Shown here one piece after another: positions 45,148-54,796 of a stretch of 64,000 bases of DNA. The DNA comes from Niveispirillum sp943371025. GTDB taxonomy: Bacteria; Pseudomonadota; Alphaproteobacteria; Azospirillales; Azospirillaceae. The stretch spans positions 18,932 through 82,931 of the forward strand of contig CALRTC020000029.1 of the NCBI GenBank assembly GCA_943371025.1, written 5' to 3'. Within the stretch, counting starts at the first letter, position 1, and each line of letters begins with the position of its first letter. Under the pieces are notes generated by a model. It was not told the origin of the DNA and made no database searches. It was given only the letters and a program-made list of their open reading frames with translations. The position numbers and the translations under genes were made by a program.

Positions 45148-45537
45148 TCAGAACATATTCAGCGCGATGCGGGCATCGTCGCTCATGCGGGAGGGATCCC
45201 AGGCGGGTTCCCAGATCAGTTCGACATGCACGCTGGCCACACCGTCGACGGCGGCGACCACCTGCTGCACCTGGCCCGGCATCTCACCGGCCACGGGGCA
45301 GGCGGGGGCGGTCAGGGTCATGTCGATCTCGACATCGCCATCCGCATCCACGTCGCAGCGATAGATCAGGCCCAGCTCATAGATATTCACCGGGATTTCC
45401 GGATCATAGACGGTGCGCAGCGCCTCCACCACGCGGTCATACAATGGCGCGTCGGCGGGCAGCTTTTCATCATCCGGCAGGTCGATGGGCGAGCCCATGG
45501 AGACGTCGGGGGCGATGGGGCGGGTGTTCTGGGTCAT
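45148..45537 (-). CDS. sufT: SUF-associated DUF59 protein (SufT)
   Basis: 129 residues. The DUF59 core starts at APLYDRVVEALRTVYDPEIPVNIYELGLIY and has the signature LTAPACPVAGEMPGQVQQ; the C-terminus contains IWEPAWDPSRMSDDAR. DUF59 proteins help Fe-S cluster maturation. Adjacent to sufU and sufA with short spacing, within the suf operon. Confidence 0.92.
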   Translation of the reverse strand: MTQNTRPIAPDVSMGSPIDLPDDEKLPADAPLYDRVVEALRTVYDPEIPVNIYELGLIYRCDVDADGDVEIDMTLTAPACPVAGEMPGQVQQVVAAVDGVASVHVELIWEPAWDPSRMSDDARIALNMF

Positions 45538-45552
45538 CTCTCGGTCCCCGGA

Positions 45553-46035
45553 TCAGAATGACGCGTTTTCGGTGGAGGTGGTGGCTTCGCCATGCAGGGC
45601 GGCATTCATCGTGTGCCAGGCCAGCGTGGCGCATTTCACCCGCATGGGGAATTCGCGCACGCCCGACATCACGGCCAGCTTGTCCGTGGCATCCTCGTCC
45701 AGGGTGCCATGGTCGCCCTGCTCATCCTCGTCCTTGGTACACATGTCGTGGAAATAGCCGAACAGGGCCTCGGCCTCCTTGATCGGCTTGCCGCGCAGGA
45801 TCTCCGTCATCAGGCTGGCGCTGGCCTGGCTGATGGCGCAGCCGCGCCCGTCGAAATGCAGGTCCTGGATGATGCCGTCGTCGCCCACGGTCAGATAGAT
45901 GGCGATCTTGTCCCCGCACATGGGGTTGTCGCCCCGGGCCGTGCGGTTGAAGGCGGCGGGCCGGCCGAAATTCCGCGGGTGCTTCCCGTGGTCCAGGATG
46001 ACTTCCTGATACAGGTCACGAAGATCGTCAAACAT
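45553..46035 (-). CDS. sufU: SufU-type scaffold / sulfur-acceptor protein
   Basis: 160 residues. Conserved ligands are in NPMCGDKIAIYLTV, GRGCAISQASASLMTE and MRVKCATLAWHTMNAAL; the insertion between the second and third cysteine (LFGYFHDMCTKDEDEQ) is the SufU hallmark. It accepts sulfur from SufS (Zn-bound) or carries a transient cluster. Follows sufS by 14 bp. Confidence 0.93.
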   Translation of the reverse strand: MFDDLRDLYQEVILDHGKHPRNFGRPAAFNRTARGDNPMCGDKIAIYLTVGDDGIIQDLHFDGRGCAISQASASLMTEILRGKPIKEAEALFGYFHDMCTKDEDEQGDHGTLDEDATDKLAVMSGVREFPMRVKCATLAWHTMNAALHGEATTSTENASF

Positions 46036-46049
46036 ATGGATATCCGCCC

Positions 46050-47324
46050 TTATCCGAAAAAGGCTTTACAGGCCTGCACTGCTTCGACCAGCGCATCCAC
46101 CTCGGCCTCGGTATTATAGAGGCCGAAACTGGCCCGCGCGGTGGCCCCCACCCCGAACCGGTCCATCAGCGGTTCGGCGCAGTGCCGTCCCACCCGGACC
46201 GCCACCCCGCCGCGATCCAGCAACGTGCCGATATCGTGCGGGTGGATGCCATCCATGGTGAAACTGAGGATGGCCGCCTTGTTGGGCGCTGTGCCGATGA
46301 TGCGCAAGCCCTCCACCTCGGCCAGCCGGTGGGTGGCATAGGCCAGCAGGCGCTGTTCATGCGCCTGGATGGCGTCCATGCCCAGCGCCGTCACATAGTC
46401 GATGGCAGCCCCCAGCCCGATCCCTTCCACGATGGCCGGCGTTCCCGCCTCAAACCGGTAGGGGGCTTCGCGGTAGGTCGTCTTCTCGAAACTGACCGTG
46501 CTGATCATGTCGCCGCCGCCCTGCCAGGGGGGCATGGCGTCCAGCAGCTCCTTGCGGCCATACAGCACGCCGATGCCGGTGGGGCCATAGAGCTTGTGGC
46601 CCGTGAACACGTAGAAATCGGCGTCGATGGCCTGTACGTCGACCGGCTGGTGCACGGCGGCCTGGCTGCCATCGAAGGCGACATTGATGCCCTTGGCATG
46701 GGCCAGCTTCGCGATGCGCGCGGCCGGGTTGACCGTGCCCAGGACGTTGCTGGCATGGGTGATGGAGACCAGCTTGACGTCGGGCGTCAGCATCGCCTCG
46801 TACGCGTCCATGTCCAGGCTGCCATCATCCAGCACCGGCACGACCTTGAGATTGATGCCGATGCGGTCACGCAGCAGCTGCCAGGGCACGATATTGGCGT
46901 GATGTTCCATCCAGGAGATGATGACCCCATCGCCTGCCTTCAGGAACGTGCCGCCCCAGCTGTTGGCCAGCAGGTTGAAGGCCTCAGTCGCGTTGCGGGT
47001 GAAGACGATGTTCTCCCGGCTTGGCGCGTTCAGGAACGCCGCCACCTTGTCGCGCGTGGCCTCATAGAGGTCGGTGGACCGCTGCGACAGGAAATGCACG
47101 CCGCGATGCACATTGGCATAGTCATGTTCCAGCAGGTGCGACATGGCGTCGATCACCTGGCGCGGCTTCTGTGCGCTGGCGCCATTGTCCAGATAGACCA
47201 GCGGCTTGCCGGCGCGGCCCTTTTTCTCATGCACCAGCCGCGTCAGGATCGGGAAATCCTGGCGCACGCGCATGACGTCATAGGGGGCATTGCCCAGGGT
47301 CGGGTGCATCTCATCACGCATCAT
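46050..47324 (-). CDS. sufS: Cysteine desulfurase SufS
   Basis: 424 residues, PLP-dependent group II desulfurase that mobilises sulfur from cysteine. Signatures: LVYLDNGASAQKPRQVIDA, MEHHANIVPWQLL, PLP lysine in FYVFTGHKLYGPTGIGVLYG, and the catalytic loop VRVGRHCAEPLMDRFGV with the reactive Cys near residue 377. Its ATG overlaps the stop of the upstream double-GNAT gene by 4 nt (ATGA at 47321-47324), so the acetyltransferase and SufS are translationally coupled. Confidence 0.95.
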   Translation of the reverse strand: MMRDEMHPTLGNAPYDVMRVRQDFPILTRLVHEKKGRAGKPLVYLDNGASAQKPRQVIDAMSHLLEHDYANVHRGVHFLSQRSTDLYEATRDKVAAFLNAPSRENIVFTRNATEAFNLLANSWGGTFLKAGDGVIISWMEHHANIVPWQLLRDRIGINLKVVPVLDDGSLDMDAYEAMLTPDVKLVSITHASNVLGTVNPAARIAKLAHAKGINVAFDGSQAAVHQPVDVQAIDADFYVFTGHKLYGPTGIGVLYGRKELLDAMPPWQGGGDMISTVSFEKTTYREAPYRFEAGTPAIVEGIGLGAAIDYVTALGMDAIQAHEQRLLAYATHRLAEVEGLRIIGTAPNKAAILSFTMDGIHPHDIGTLLDRGGVAVRVGRHCAEPLMDRFGVGATARASFGLYNTEAEVDALVEAVQACKAFFG

Positions 47325-48214
47325 TCATCCCCGATGGCCCGCCGCAACCAGTCGCGGCCCTGGCCCAGAAGGTAGTTTTCGACCCGCATCTGGCGGGTAT
47401 AGCCATGCCGGATGAAAAAGCCCGGCTGCTGGAAATCCAGCGGCATGATTGTGGACCAGCGGCAGCCGGCATCCCGTCCCGCTGCTTCCAGTTCGGCCAG
47501 CAGGCGGCCGCCGATACCGCGCCCCTGCCATTCCGGCGCCACCTGCACATCGACCAGCGTCAGGTGTGCCCCGTCGATCACGGCGAGGCCGGCACCGACC
47601 CGCTGCCCGGCGGCGCCCACCGCCTCCACGCTGGTTTCGCTGTAGGGGGTGGGAATGGTCAGTAGCCAATGCGCGTCCAGCCCATCCTCCACCGCGCGCA
47701 CATCCGCATCTTCCGGCGCTTCGGCCCGGTGCAGATAAAGGCCGGCGGGCAGGGGCAGGGCGGGGGCCGTCGCCAGGGACGATTTGCTGAAATAATGGCG
47801 GTCATGGCCCCAGGTGAAATCGGGGAACACGCCCTGACTGACAAAACCAAAGCGCGGATAATAATCCGGCCCCTGGAAGCTCATGGTGGACAGGTAAAGC
47901 CGGCGGGCGCCGCCGGTTACGGCCGCATTCTCCGTCGCGCGCAGCAGGGCCGCACCCAGACCCTGGCCGCGCCAGGGCGCATCCACCCACAGCACATGCA
48001 TATAGGCGTCGGCACCGTAGAGCCACAGCACCCCGCCCGCCTGGATGCGCCCGCCCGCGTCGCGGATGAACAGGCCCACGGCCCGTCTGTCCACGCCCAG
48101 GGCCGCGCGTTCGGCTGCCATGGCCCGACCATGCAGCCACACCGCCACCTCCCCATCCGCCGGGTGGCGGTGGGTGAAGCGGATGGCGTGGCGGTTGGTC
48201 AGGCTGTCGGGCAT
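47321..48214 (-). CDS. Double-GNAT acetyltransferase within the suf operon (between sufD and sufS)
   Basis: 297 residues with two GNAT folds: motif A of the first at ~67-95 (VLWVDAPWRGQGLGAALLRA) and of the second at ~215-245 (VDVQVAPEWQGRGIGGRLLAEL). GFVSQG and HGYTRQMRVE are typical ends of GNAT domains (RxGF/HGY). It shares the double arrangement with the gene at 49492 but is not a close copy. Embedded between sufD and sufS (3 bp gap and 4-nt overlap), so probably coexpressed. Substrate unknown. Not part of the standard SUF set. Confidence 0.8.
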   Translation of the reverse strand: MPDSLTNRHAIRFTHRHPADGEVAVWLHGRAMAAERAALGVDRRAVGLFIRDAGGRIQAGGVLWLYGADAYMHVLWVDAPWRGQGLGAALLRATENAAVTGGARRLYLSTMSFQGPDYYPRFGFVSQGVFPDFTWGHDRHYFSKSSLATAPALPLPAGLYLHRAEAPEDADVRAVEDGLDAHWLLTIPTPYSETSVEAVGAAGQRVGAGLAVIDGAHLTLVDVQVAPEWQGRGIGGRLLAELEAAGRDAGCRWSTIMPLDFQQPGFFIRHGYTRQMRVENYLLGQGRDWLRRAIGDE

Positions 48215-48217
48215 GGG

Positions 48218-49492
48218 TCAGCGCGCCCCCATCCAGGCTTCGGCGCGGGCGCGGAAATAGGTCCGTACCGTCTCGTCGATGATCTCCTCCAGCGCTTCGT
48301 CCAGGAAGGCGCCGATCAGCAGCACGCGGGCCGCGTCGCGCGGGATGCCGCGGGCGCGCAGATAGAACATCTGGTCCTCGTCCAACTCCCCCGCCGTGGC
48401 GCCGTGGCTGCACTTCACATCGTCGGCATAGATCTCCAGCTCCGGCTTGGAGTTGATCTCGGCATTGTCCGACAGCAGCAGGGCGCGGTTCAGCTGATAG
48501 CCATCCGTCTTCTGCGCGTCGGGCCGCACGATGATCTTGCCCTGGAAGACGGCCTTGGCATTGCCGTCGATGACGCCCTTCACCACCTCGCGGCTGGTGC
48601 AATGGGGCTTGGCATGGTCGATCAGGGTGGTGATGTCGCTGACCTGGCTGCCGCCGATGGCATAGGCACCGGACACGCGCGCCTCGATCCCCTCCCCATC
48701 CAGCACCTGCCGCGCCTCGTGCCGGGACAGGCGCGCCCCCAGGTTCAGCACGAACGTGTCATAGGTGGCGCCACCGGCCAGATGCGTGACGACATTGGCC
48801 AGATGCCAGGCCTCCAGGCTTTCGGCCTGCAGCTTGTAATGATGCAGGCGGGCGCCGGTGCCGACGCGGATATCGGCCGCGATATTGCTGACATAGGCGC
48901 CTTCATTGCTGCCGACATGATGTTCAACGACCGTCGCCTCGGCCCCGTCGGCCAGATCGATGGTGATGCGCGGGTTCCACAGGGGTGTCTTGCCCTCAAC
49001 GCCAGCGGCGATGAAGACCAGCTCCACCGGGACCGCCAGCTTCACGCCGGCCGCGACGCGCAGGGCCGCACCATCGGTGGACAGGGCATCGTTCAGGGCG
49101 CGGAACGGGCCATCGGCCAAGGCGTCGGCACCGTTGCGCAGCGTGGCCGACAGGCTTTCCAGCACCACACCGTCCGGCAGTTCGCCCGTGCGCGACAGGT
49201 CGGCGCGGAACTGCCCGGCCACGAAGACCAGACGCGGGCCCGGTGCCTCCAGCGCCGTGGGGATGGCATCCACGGTCACCAAGGCTGCATCAGGGGCCGG
49301 GGCCAGGGACAGCTTGTCCAGCCCGCGCAGGCTGGTGAAGCGCCACGCCTCCACCCGCGTCGTCGGCAGGCCCGCCTTGGCGAAACGGTCCAGCGCCTGG
49401 GCACGGTGGTCGGCAACGGGCAGGGACGGCGCCAGCGCCACCACCTGTTCCACGAAGCCCTTGCCGGTTTCCTTCAGTTCGTCGCGCATCAT
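48218..49492 (-). CDS. sufD: Fe-S assembly protein SufD
   Basis: 424 residues from the ATG at 49492; the stop of the upstream GNAT gene overlaps it by 1 nt (TGATG). The right-handed beta-helix core is visible (ALLLSDNAEINSKPELEIYADDVKCSHGATAGELDEDQMFYL) with the SufBD signature spanning ~residues 340-380. It forms the SufBC2D scaffold complex with SufB and SufC. Shorter N-terminal domain than E. coli but within alpha-proteobacterial range. Confidence 0.94.
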   Translation of the reverse strand: MMRDELKETGKGFVEQVVALAPSLPVADHRAQALDRFAKAGLPTTRVEAWRFTSLRGLDKLSLAPAPDAALVTVDAIPTALEAPGPRLVFVAGQFRADLSRTGELPDGVVLESLSATLRNGADALADGPFRALNDALSTDGAALRVAAGVKLAVPVELVFIAAGVEGKTPLWNPRITIDLADGAEATVVEHHVGSNEGAYVSNIAADIRVGTGARLHHYKLQAESLEAWHLANVVTHLAGGATYDTFVLNLGARLSRHEARQVLDGEGIEARVSGAYAIGGSQVSDITTLIDHAKPHCTSREVVKGVIDGNAKAVFQGKIIVRPDAQKTDGYQLNRALLLSDNAEINSKPELEIYADDVKCSHGATAGELDEDQMFYLRARGIPRDAARVLLIGAFLDEALEEIIDETVRTYFRARAEAWMGAR

Positions 49493-50373
49493 CACAGCTT
49501 CATTTCATAGAAGTTCATGTTCATGCCCGGTACGCCATGTTCGACATAGCCGAAGCGCTGGAACCCGTGCTGGGGATAGAAGGTGGGGGCCTGGCAATCC
49601 ATGGTCTCCACCCCCGCCCGGACACAGCCCAGGCGGCGGCCTTCATCCAACGCTGCCGCCAGCATGGCGAAACCCGTGCCGGTGCCGCGCAGCTTCTCAT
49701 CCAGCCAGACCATGTCGACCATGAAGTCGCCGTTCACGGCATAGCAAAGGGCGCCGCCCCGCGGGGCGTTCGTCGCCCTGTCGCGCACATAGGCCGCCAC
49801 CAGTTTCACGGGCGCCCCCAGCAGGGCCTGCCGGCGTTCATCGGTGATGCGCCAGATGTCACGGCCCAGGGTCTTGGCCGGCGGTTCATGCAGGCTGACA
49901 GACAGGCCGGTGGCGGACGATGCCCGGGCGTCGGGCTGCACGCGCTTTTCCATCACCGTGTAATCGCCGCCATTGATGTGCTGGCGGATCACCTGTCGCA
50001 CGCCGAAGCCATGGCCCAGATAGGGGGCGGGATCGTCATGGGCGCGGGTGATCATCACCAGGCGCGATACGCCGCGCCGCGCCAGTTCCACCTCTGTCCG
50101 GGTCAGCAGCGCCGCCACGACGGCCGGATGGTCCGCGCCCGGTACCGACCAGATGCCCCAGAAGCAGTAGGCGTCGGTCCCCCATTGCACCAGTGACAGG
50201 CCCGCCACCGGCACCCCCGTCTCTGCATCGCCGACGACCAGCACAAAACGGCTGTCGGACGGGGGCAGATGGGTGGCGTTATAGGCCATCAGGGCGCCCA
50301 GCACGATTTCCGCGTCGGGGCCGGTGACCGGCACGTCATGTTCGATGCTGATGCGAACGTCGGGGGCCGTCAT
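49492..50373 (-). CDS. Double-GNAT acetyltransferase within the suf operon (between sufC and sufD)
   Basis: 293 residues with two GNAT-like halves. First: LGALMAYNATHLPPSDSRFVLVVGD, LSLVQWGTDAYCFWGIWSVPG and GFGVRQVIRQHING. Second: VWLDEKLRGTGTGFAMLAAALDEGRRLG with the end YPQHGFQRFGYVEHGVPG. The first motif A is degenerate (VPGADHPAVVAALL), the second is good (LRGTGTG). Like its neighbour at 47321 it is translationally linked to a suf gene (sufD). Substrate unknown. Confidence 0.78.
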   Translation of the reverse strand: MTAPDVRISIEHDVPVTGPDAEIVLGALMAYNATHLPPSDSRFVLVVGDAETGVPVAGLSLVQWGTDAYCFWGIWSVPGADHPAVVAALLTRTEVELARRGVSRLVMITRAHDDPAPYLGHGFGVRQVIRQHINGGDYTVMEKRVQPDARASSATGLSVSLHEPPAKTLGRDIWRITDERRQALLGAPVKLVAAYVRDRATNAPRGGALCYAVNGDFMVDMVWLDEKLRGTGTGFAMLAAALDEGRRLGCVRAGVETMDCQAPTFYPQHGFQRFGYVEHGVPGMNMNFYEMKL

Positions 50374-50379
50374 GATGGA

Positions 50380-51138
50380 TCACGCGGCCTCGGTCACGCC
50401 GAATTCGGCATAACCCTTGGCTTCCAGCTCCAGCGCCAGATCCTTGCCGCCAGTCTTCTGGATGCGGCCATTGGCCAGCACATGCACGACGTCGGGGACG
50501 ATATAGTCCAGCAGGCGCTGATAATGGGTGATGACCAGCATGCCGCGTTCGGGCCCGCGCAGGCGGTTCACCCCCTCGGCCACGATCTTCAGCGCGTCGA
50601 TATCCAGGCCGCTGTCGGTTTCGTCCAGGATCGCCAGCTTGGGTTGCAGCACAGCCATCTGCAAAGCCTCGTTGCGCTTCTTCTCGCCACCCGAGAAGCC
50701 GACATTGACGGCGCGCTTGATCATCTCGTCCGTCATGGACAGATCCTTGGCCTTGGCCCGGATCAGCTTCAGGAACTGCATGGCGTCCAGCGGCGTCTCC
50801 CCGCGCGTCTTGCGCACGGCGTTCAGCGCTTCCTTCAGGAAGGTGGTGTTGCTGACGCCGGGGATTTCGACGGGATACTGGAAGGCCAGGAACAGGCCCG
50901 CAGCGGCCCGTTCCTCGATCTCCATGGACAGCAGGTCCTGGCCGTCGAAGGTGACGGAACCTTGCGTGATCTCATAGCCATCGCGGCCCGCCAGCACATA
51001 GGACAGCGTGCTCTTGCCCGCCCCGTTGGGGCCCATGATGGCATGCACTTCGCCGGCATTGATGGTGAGATCGACCCCCTTCAGGATCGCCTTGCCATCG
51101 ACCGAGGCATGCAGGTTCTTGATTTCAATCAGGGACAT
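50380..51138 (-). CDS. sufC: Fe-S assembly ATPase SufC
   Basis: 252 residues, soluble ABC-type ATPase: Walker A MGPNGAGKSTLSYVL, signature VGFSGGEKKRNEALQ, Walker B PKLAILDETDSGLDIDALK, His-switch ITHYQRLL. It drives the SufBCD scaffold. On the same strand as sufB but separated from it by the 438-bp repeat-bounded GIY-YIG cassette. Confidence 0.96.
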   Translation of the reverse strand: MSLIEIKNLHASVDGKAILKGVDLTINAGEVHAIMGPNGAGKSTLSYVLAGRDGYEITQGSVTFDGQDLLSMEIEERAAAGLFLAFQYPVEIPGVSNTTFLKEALNAVRKTRGETPLDAMQFLKLIRAKAKDLSMTDEMIKRAVNVGFSGGEKKRNEALQMAVLQPKLAILDETDSGLDIDALKIVAEGVNRLRGPERGMLVITHYQRLLDYIVPDVVHVLANGRIQKTGGKDLALELEAKGYAEFGVTEAA

Positions 51139-51177
51139 GACACTGCTCCACGATTAGGGGGATGGAGGTCTCTCCTC

Positions 51178-51615
51178 TTCCCGTCATCCCGGCGAAAGCC
51201 GGGACCCAGGGTCACAGGCGCCAACCTTTCCATCCGCACCTCAAATCAGATTTCCATAGAGATCGAGCCATTGAGGATTCTGCTTCTCAATCAACTCGAT
51301 CTTCCAAGCTCGCTTCCATTCCTTCAGACGCTTCTCGCGTTGGATGGCATCGTCGATACGGTCAAAGACTTCATAATGTACGAGGATTTTCACCCCGTAA
51401 TCCTTGGCAAAGCCGTCGACCAATCCCTCCCGATGCTCCCAAGTTCGTCGCGCCAGATCGCTTGTCACACCAATATAGAGAGTGCCGTTACGGGCACTGG
51501 CGAGGATGTAGACGTATCCCTGCTTGCCATTCTCCATTCCCTGTTCCTGCGCAATGGGGCGTATACCCGCTGTGCCTGTGACCCTGGGTCCCGGCTTTCG
51601 CCGGGATGACGGGAA
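51178..51615. mobile_element. GIY-YIG cassette bounded by 42-bp perfect inverted repeats, inserted between sufB and sufC
   Basis: Left arm 51178-51219 and right arm 51574-51615 are exact inverted copies, 42 bp each. Each arm contains the palindrome CCCGGCGAAAGCCGGG and belongs to the REP-like family dispersed in this window. Exactly one gene lies inside (GIY-YIG nuclease, 51241-51537). Excising the unit would restore a ~69-bp sufB-sufC gap. This looks like a mobile or domesticated repeat unit; no target-site duplication is obvious. Confidence 0.75.
51241..51537 (-). CDS. GIY-YIG domain nuclease (small, stand-alone)
   Basis: 98 residues covering a single GIY-YIG domain: GYVYILASARNGTLYIGVTS (the GIY and YIG strands), LARRTWEHREGL (Arg), EVFDRIDDAIQREKRLKEWK, and IEKQNPQWLDLYGNL. 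It belongs to the small UPF0213/YhbQ-like endonuclease group of unknown biology. Lying inside its own pair of perfect inverted repeats, it is the likely repeat-associated enzyme. On the same strand as suf genes, so possibly cotranscribed with them. Confidence 0.9.
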   Translation of the reverse strand: MENGKQGYVYILASARNGTLYIGVTSDLARRTWEHREGLVDGFAKDYGVKILVHYEVFDRIDDAIQREKRLKEWKRAWKIELIEKQNPQWLDLYGNLI

Positions 51616-51645
51616 AGGAGCGACAAAAAAGAGCGGGAAGGGCCC

Positions 51646-53127
<1,482 letters not shown>

Positions 53128-53166
53128 ATCCGTCGCTCCCCTTCAAACCCCTTGCGTCCCCGCTGT

Positions 53167-53619
53167 TCAACCGGCCAGCGCCGCGCGGGGCGCGGGCGGC
53201 TGGTAATCGAACAGGCTGGGGGCGGCCATGTCGGCCAGCGTCACATCCTCCAGCGCCCGGCGCACCGCGCCGTTCACCTTCTCCCAATGATTCTTGCGCG
53301 AGCAGAGCCCCTGCACGCCACAGCCGCCGCTGCCGCCATCGACGCAATCGGTCAGCGCAATCGGCCCCTCGATCGCCTCGATGATGTTCACGACGCTGAT
53401 CCGGTCGGGCCCGCGCGACAGGCTGTAGCCGCCGGCAGCACCGCGGTGCGAATGCAGCAGGTCGCCACGGGTCAGCAGCTTCAGCAGCTTCTGCACCGTG
53501 GGCATGGGCAGGCCCGTGCGATCGGCCAGCGAGGTTGCCGTGTGCAGCGCGCCGTCGGCATGCGCCAGGGTGGTCAGGACCACCACGGCGTAATCCGTCA
53601 TTTTGCTGAGCCGCAGCAT
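53167..53619 (-). CDS. Rrf2-family (SufR/IscR-like) Fe-S regulator of the suf operon
   Basis: 150 residues from the ATG at 53619. A winged HTH of Rrf2 type (LRLSKMTDYAVVVLTTLAH, LPMPTVQKLLKLLTRGDLL, GAAGGYSLSRGPDRIS) precedes the cluster-binding loop with C92, C100 and C106 (DCVDGGSGGCGVQGLC). This C-x7-C-x5-C resembles the IscR loop, so it probably senses iron-sulfur status and controls suf. A palindromic site (53648-53662) lies 29 bp upstream of its start. Confidence 0.92.
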   Translation of the reverse strand: MLRLSKMTDYAVVVLTTLAHADGALHTATSLADRTGLPMPTVQKLLKLLTRGDLLHSHRGAAGGYSLSRGPDRISVVNIIEAIEGPIALTDCVDGGSGGCGVQGLCSRKNHWEKVNGAVRRALEDVTLADMAAPSLFDYQPPAPRAALAG

Positions 53620-53647
53620 GGGCTTGTCGCGAACCTTTCTCAATACA

Positions 53648-53662
53648 GGACCAATCTGGTCC
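53648..53662. promoter_or_regulatory. Candidate operator of the suf operon
   Basis: GGACCA-ATC-TGGTCC is a perfect 6-bp inverted repeat 29-43 bp upstream of the rrf2 start. On the minus strand TTGACT (-35-like) lies upstream and TTAAT (-10-like) lies between it and the palindrome. Probable Rrf2 binding site for autoregulation. Confidence 0.5.
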
Positions 53663-53761
53663 CGATTAAGTGAGCCGACGCGACGCGTGAGTCAAGTGTC
53701 GGCCATCCCGGGTGCGGCACGGGAGGCATGCAGTAGCGCGATTTGGGACACAATGCCAGTT

Positions 53762-53889
53762 CCCCGTGATCGGTACCGATCACGGGGCCTCAGTTGCCGG
53801 CGCCGCCATCCGGCCGCTTGGCTACGCCGCATGTGCGGCGCGGCGGCGGTCGCCGCCGTACCCGGTCCTGACAAGGCAAGCCTGTCAGG
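53762..53889 (+). repeat. Mosaic intergenic hairpin element, copy B
   Basis: Left end: a 26-bp perfect palindrome (half CCCCGTGATCGGT, 53762-53787). Then a 17-bp module (53788-53804, 15/17 with copy A), a 21-bp module (53802-53822, 18/21 with copy C), the 40-bp double-hairpin core (53823-53862, 37/40 with copy A) and a right hairpin CCTGACA-GGC/GCC-TGTCAGG with one bulge (53867-53889). The orientation is opposite to copies A and C. Confidence 0.75.
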
Positions 53890-54159
53890 ATCGGGCATCT
53901 GCCAAGCTGGAAAAAGCCATGCGGCAGGCGGGCAGCTTTCGCACCACGACATACTTGATTGGGCGTTGTCAGGGGCGGCGGATGGGCGCACGCTTTGTCT
54001 CATGACGGGGGCCGTCAGGACCAATCCCCGCCATAACCGACCGATCCTGATGAAGGGCGGCCGGACAATCGGCCGGATTTGCAGCGGCGAGGCCTCCGCC
54101 ACAGCGCGGTTTAACATGGCTTGTGCCCATCCGGCTGAGGCCGACAGGCCGTAGAAGAA

Positions 54160-54194
54160 ACGGCGGGTCCGTTCATTCGCGAACGGCCCGCCGT
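54160..54194 (+). terminator. Hairpin with terminator-like shape
   Basis: ACGGCGGGTCCGTTC pairs with GAACGGCCCGCCGT (one bulged T, 6-nt loop), followed by TCTTCATTT. No annotated gene ends just upstream, so it may end an unrecognised small transcript or simply be part of the hairpin-rich region. Confidence 0.4.
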
Positions 54195-54382
54195 CTTCAT
54201 TTGGGGACGGTGCCAGCCGCCCATCACCGATCCCGTCCGGTCTACCTCCGCCGCACCTGTCCAACACGCAAATGGACAGGTCCGGCAATGGCCGTATCCG
54301 TGCCATTTTTCGGCCCGGTGGTCGCCATCTGATGACGGTTTCCTGTCCGCCTGGACCCTTAAACCCACGCGGAGCGTTCCCC

Positions 54383-54796
54383 ATGTCGATCAGTGGCACC
54401 CTGGCCCGTGGCACCCTGGCGGCGGCCCCATCCTTCCTGCCGTCAACCCATTCCCCGCCGCCCCTGCTGCGGGATGAGCTTGACCTCAGGGTGGACCGGC
54501 ATGCGGCCTTCTGGGCTGGTCAGGCCGTGCCGCTGACCCGCACGGAATTTGCCATGGTGCGGCTGATGGCCCAGCGGCCGGACGCGCTGGTGACCTATCG
54601 TGACCTCTATGATCTGGTGCATGGGCCGGGCTTCATGGCCGGCAAGGGGGCGTCGGGCTACCGCGCCAATGTGCGCGCCTTCATCAAGCGCATCCGCAAG
54701 AAGTTCCGGGACATTGACGATGGCTTCGACGCCATCGTCAATGAACCCGGTAAGGGCTATCGCTGGCGGGAGATTACAGGGACTCCAGCTCCGTGA
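54383..54796 (+). CDS. Stand-alone PhoB/OmpR-type winged-helix DNA-binding protein
   Basis: 137 residues from the ATG at 54383 with GGAG 9 nt upstream. After a ~40-residue Ser/Pro-rich lead there is one Trans_reg_C winged helix: LTRTEFAMVRLMAQRPDALVTYRDL, then GYRANVRAFIKRIRKKFRDI and VNEPGKGYRWRE. There is no receiver domain; the N-terminal region is too short for one. It may act as an unphosphorylated regulator. Its stop overlaps the convergent pepF gene by 23 bp. Confidence 0.75.
   Translation: MSISGTLARGTLAAAPSFLPSTHSPPPLLRDELDLRVDRHAAFWAGQAVPLTRTEFAMVRLMAQRPDALVTYRDLYDLVHGPGFMAGKGASGYRANVRAFIKRIRKKFRDIDDGFDAIVNEPGKGYRWREITGTPAP

Larger units (their letters stand above)
53663..54382. other. 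720-bp intergenic region with mosaic hairpins upstream of the suf regulator
   Basis: Contains the suf promoter region, mosaic element copy B (53762-53889), further GC-rich inverted repeats to about 54110, and a terminator-like hairpin at 54160-54194. The remaining stretch to 54382 should carry the promoter of the PhoB-like gene. No protein-coding gene is supported. Confidence 0.5.
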
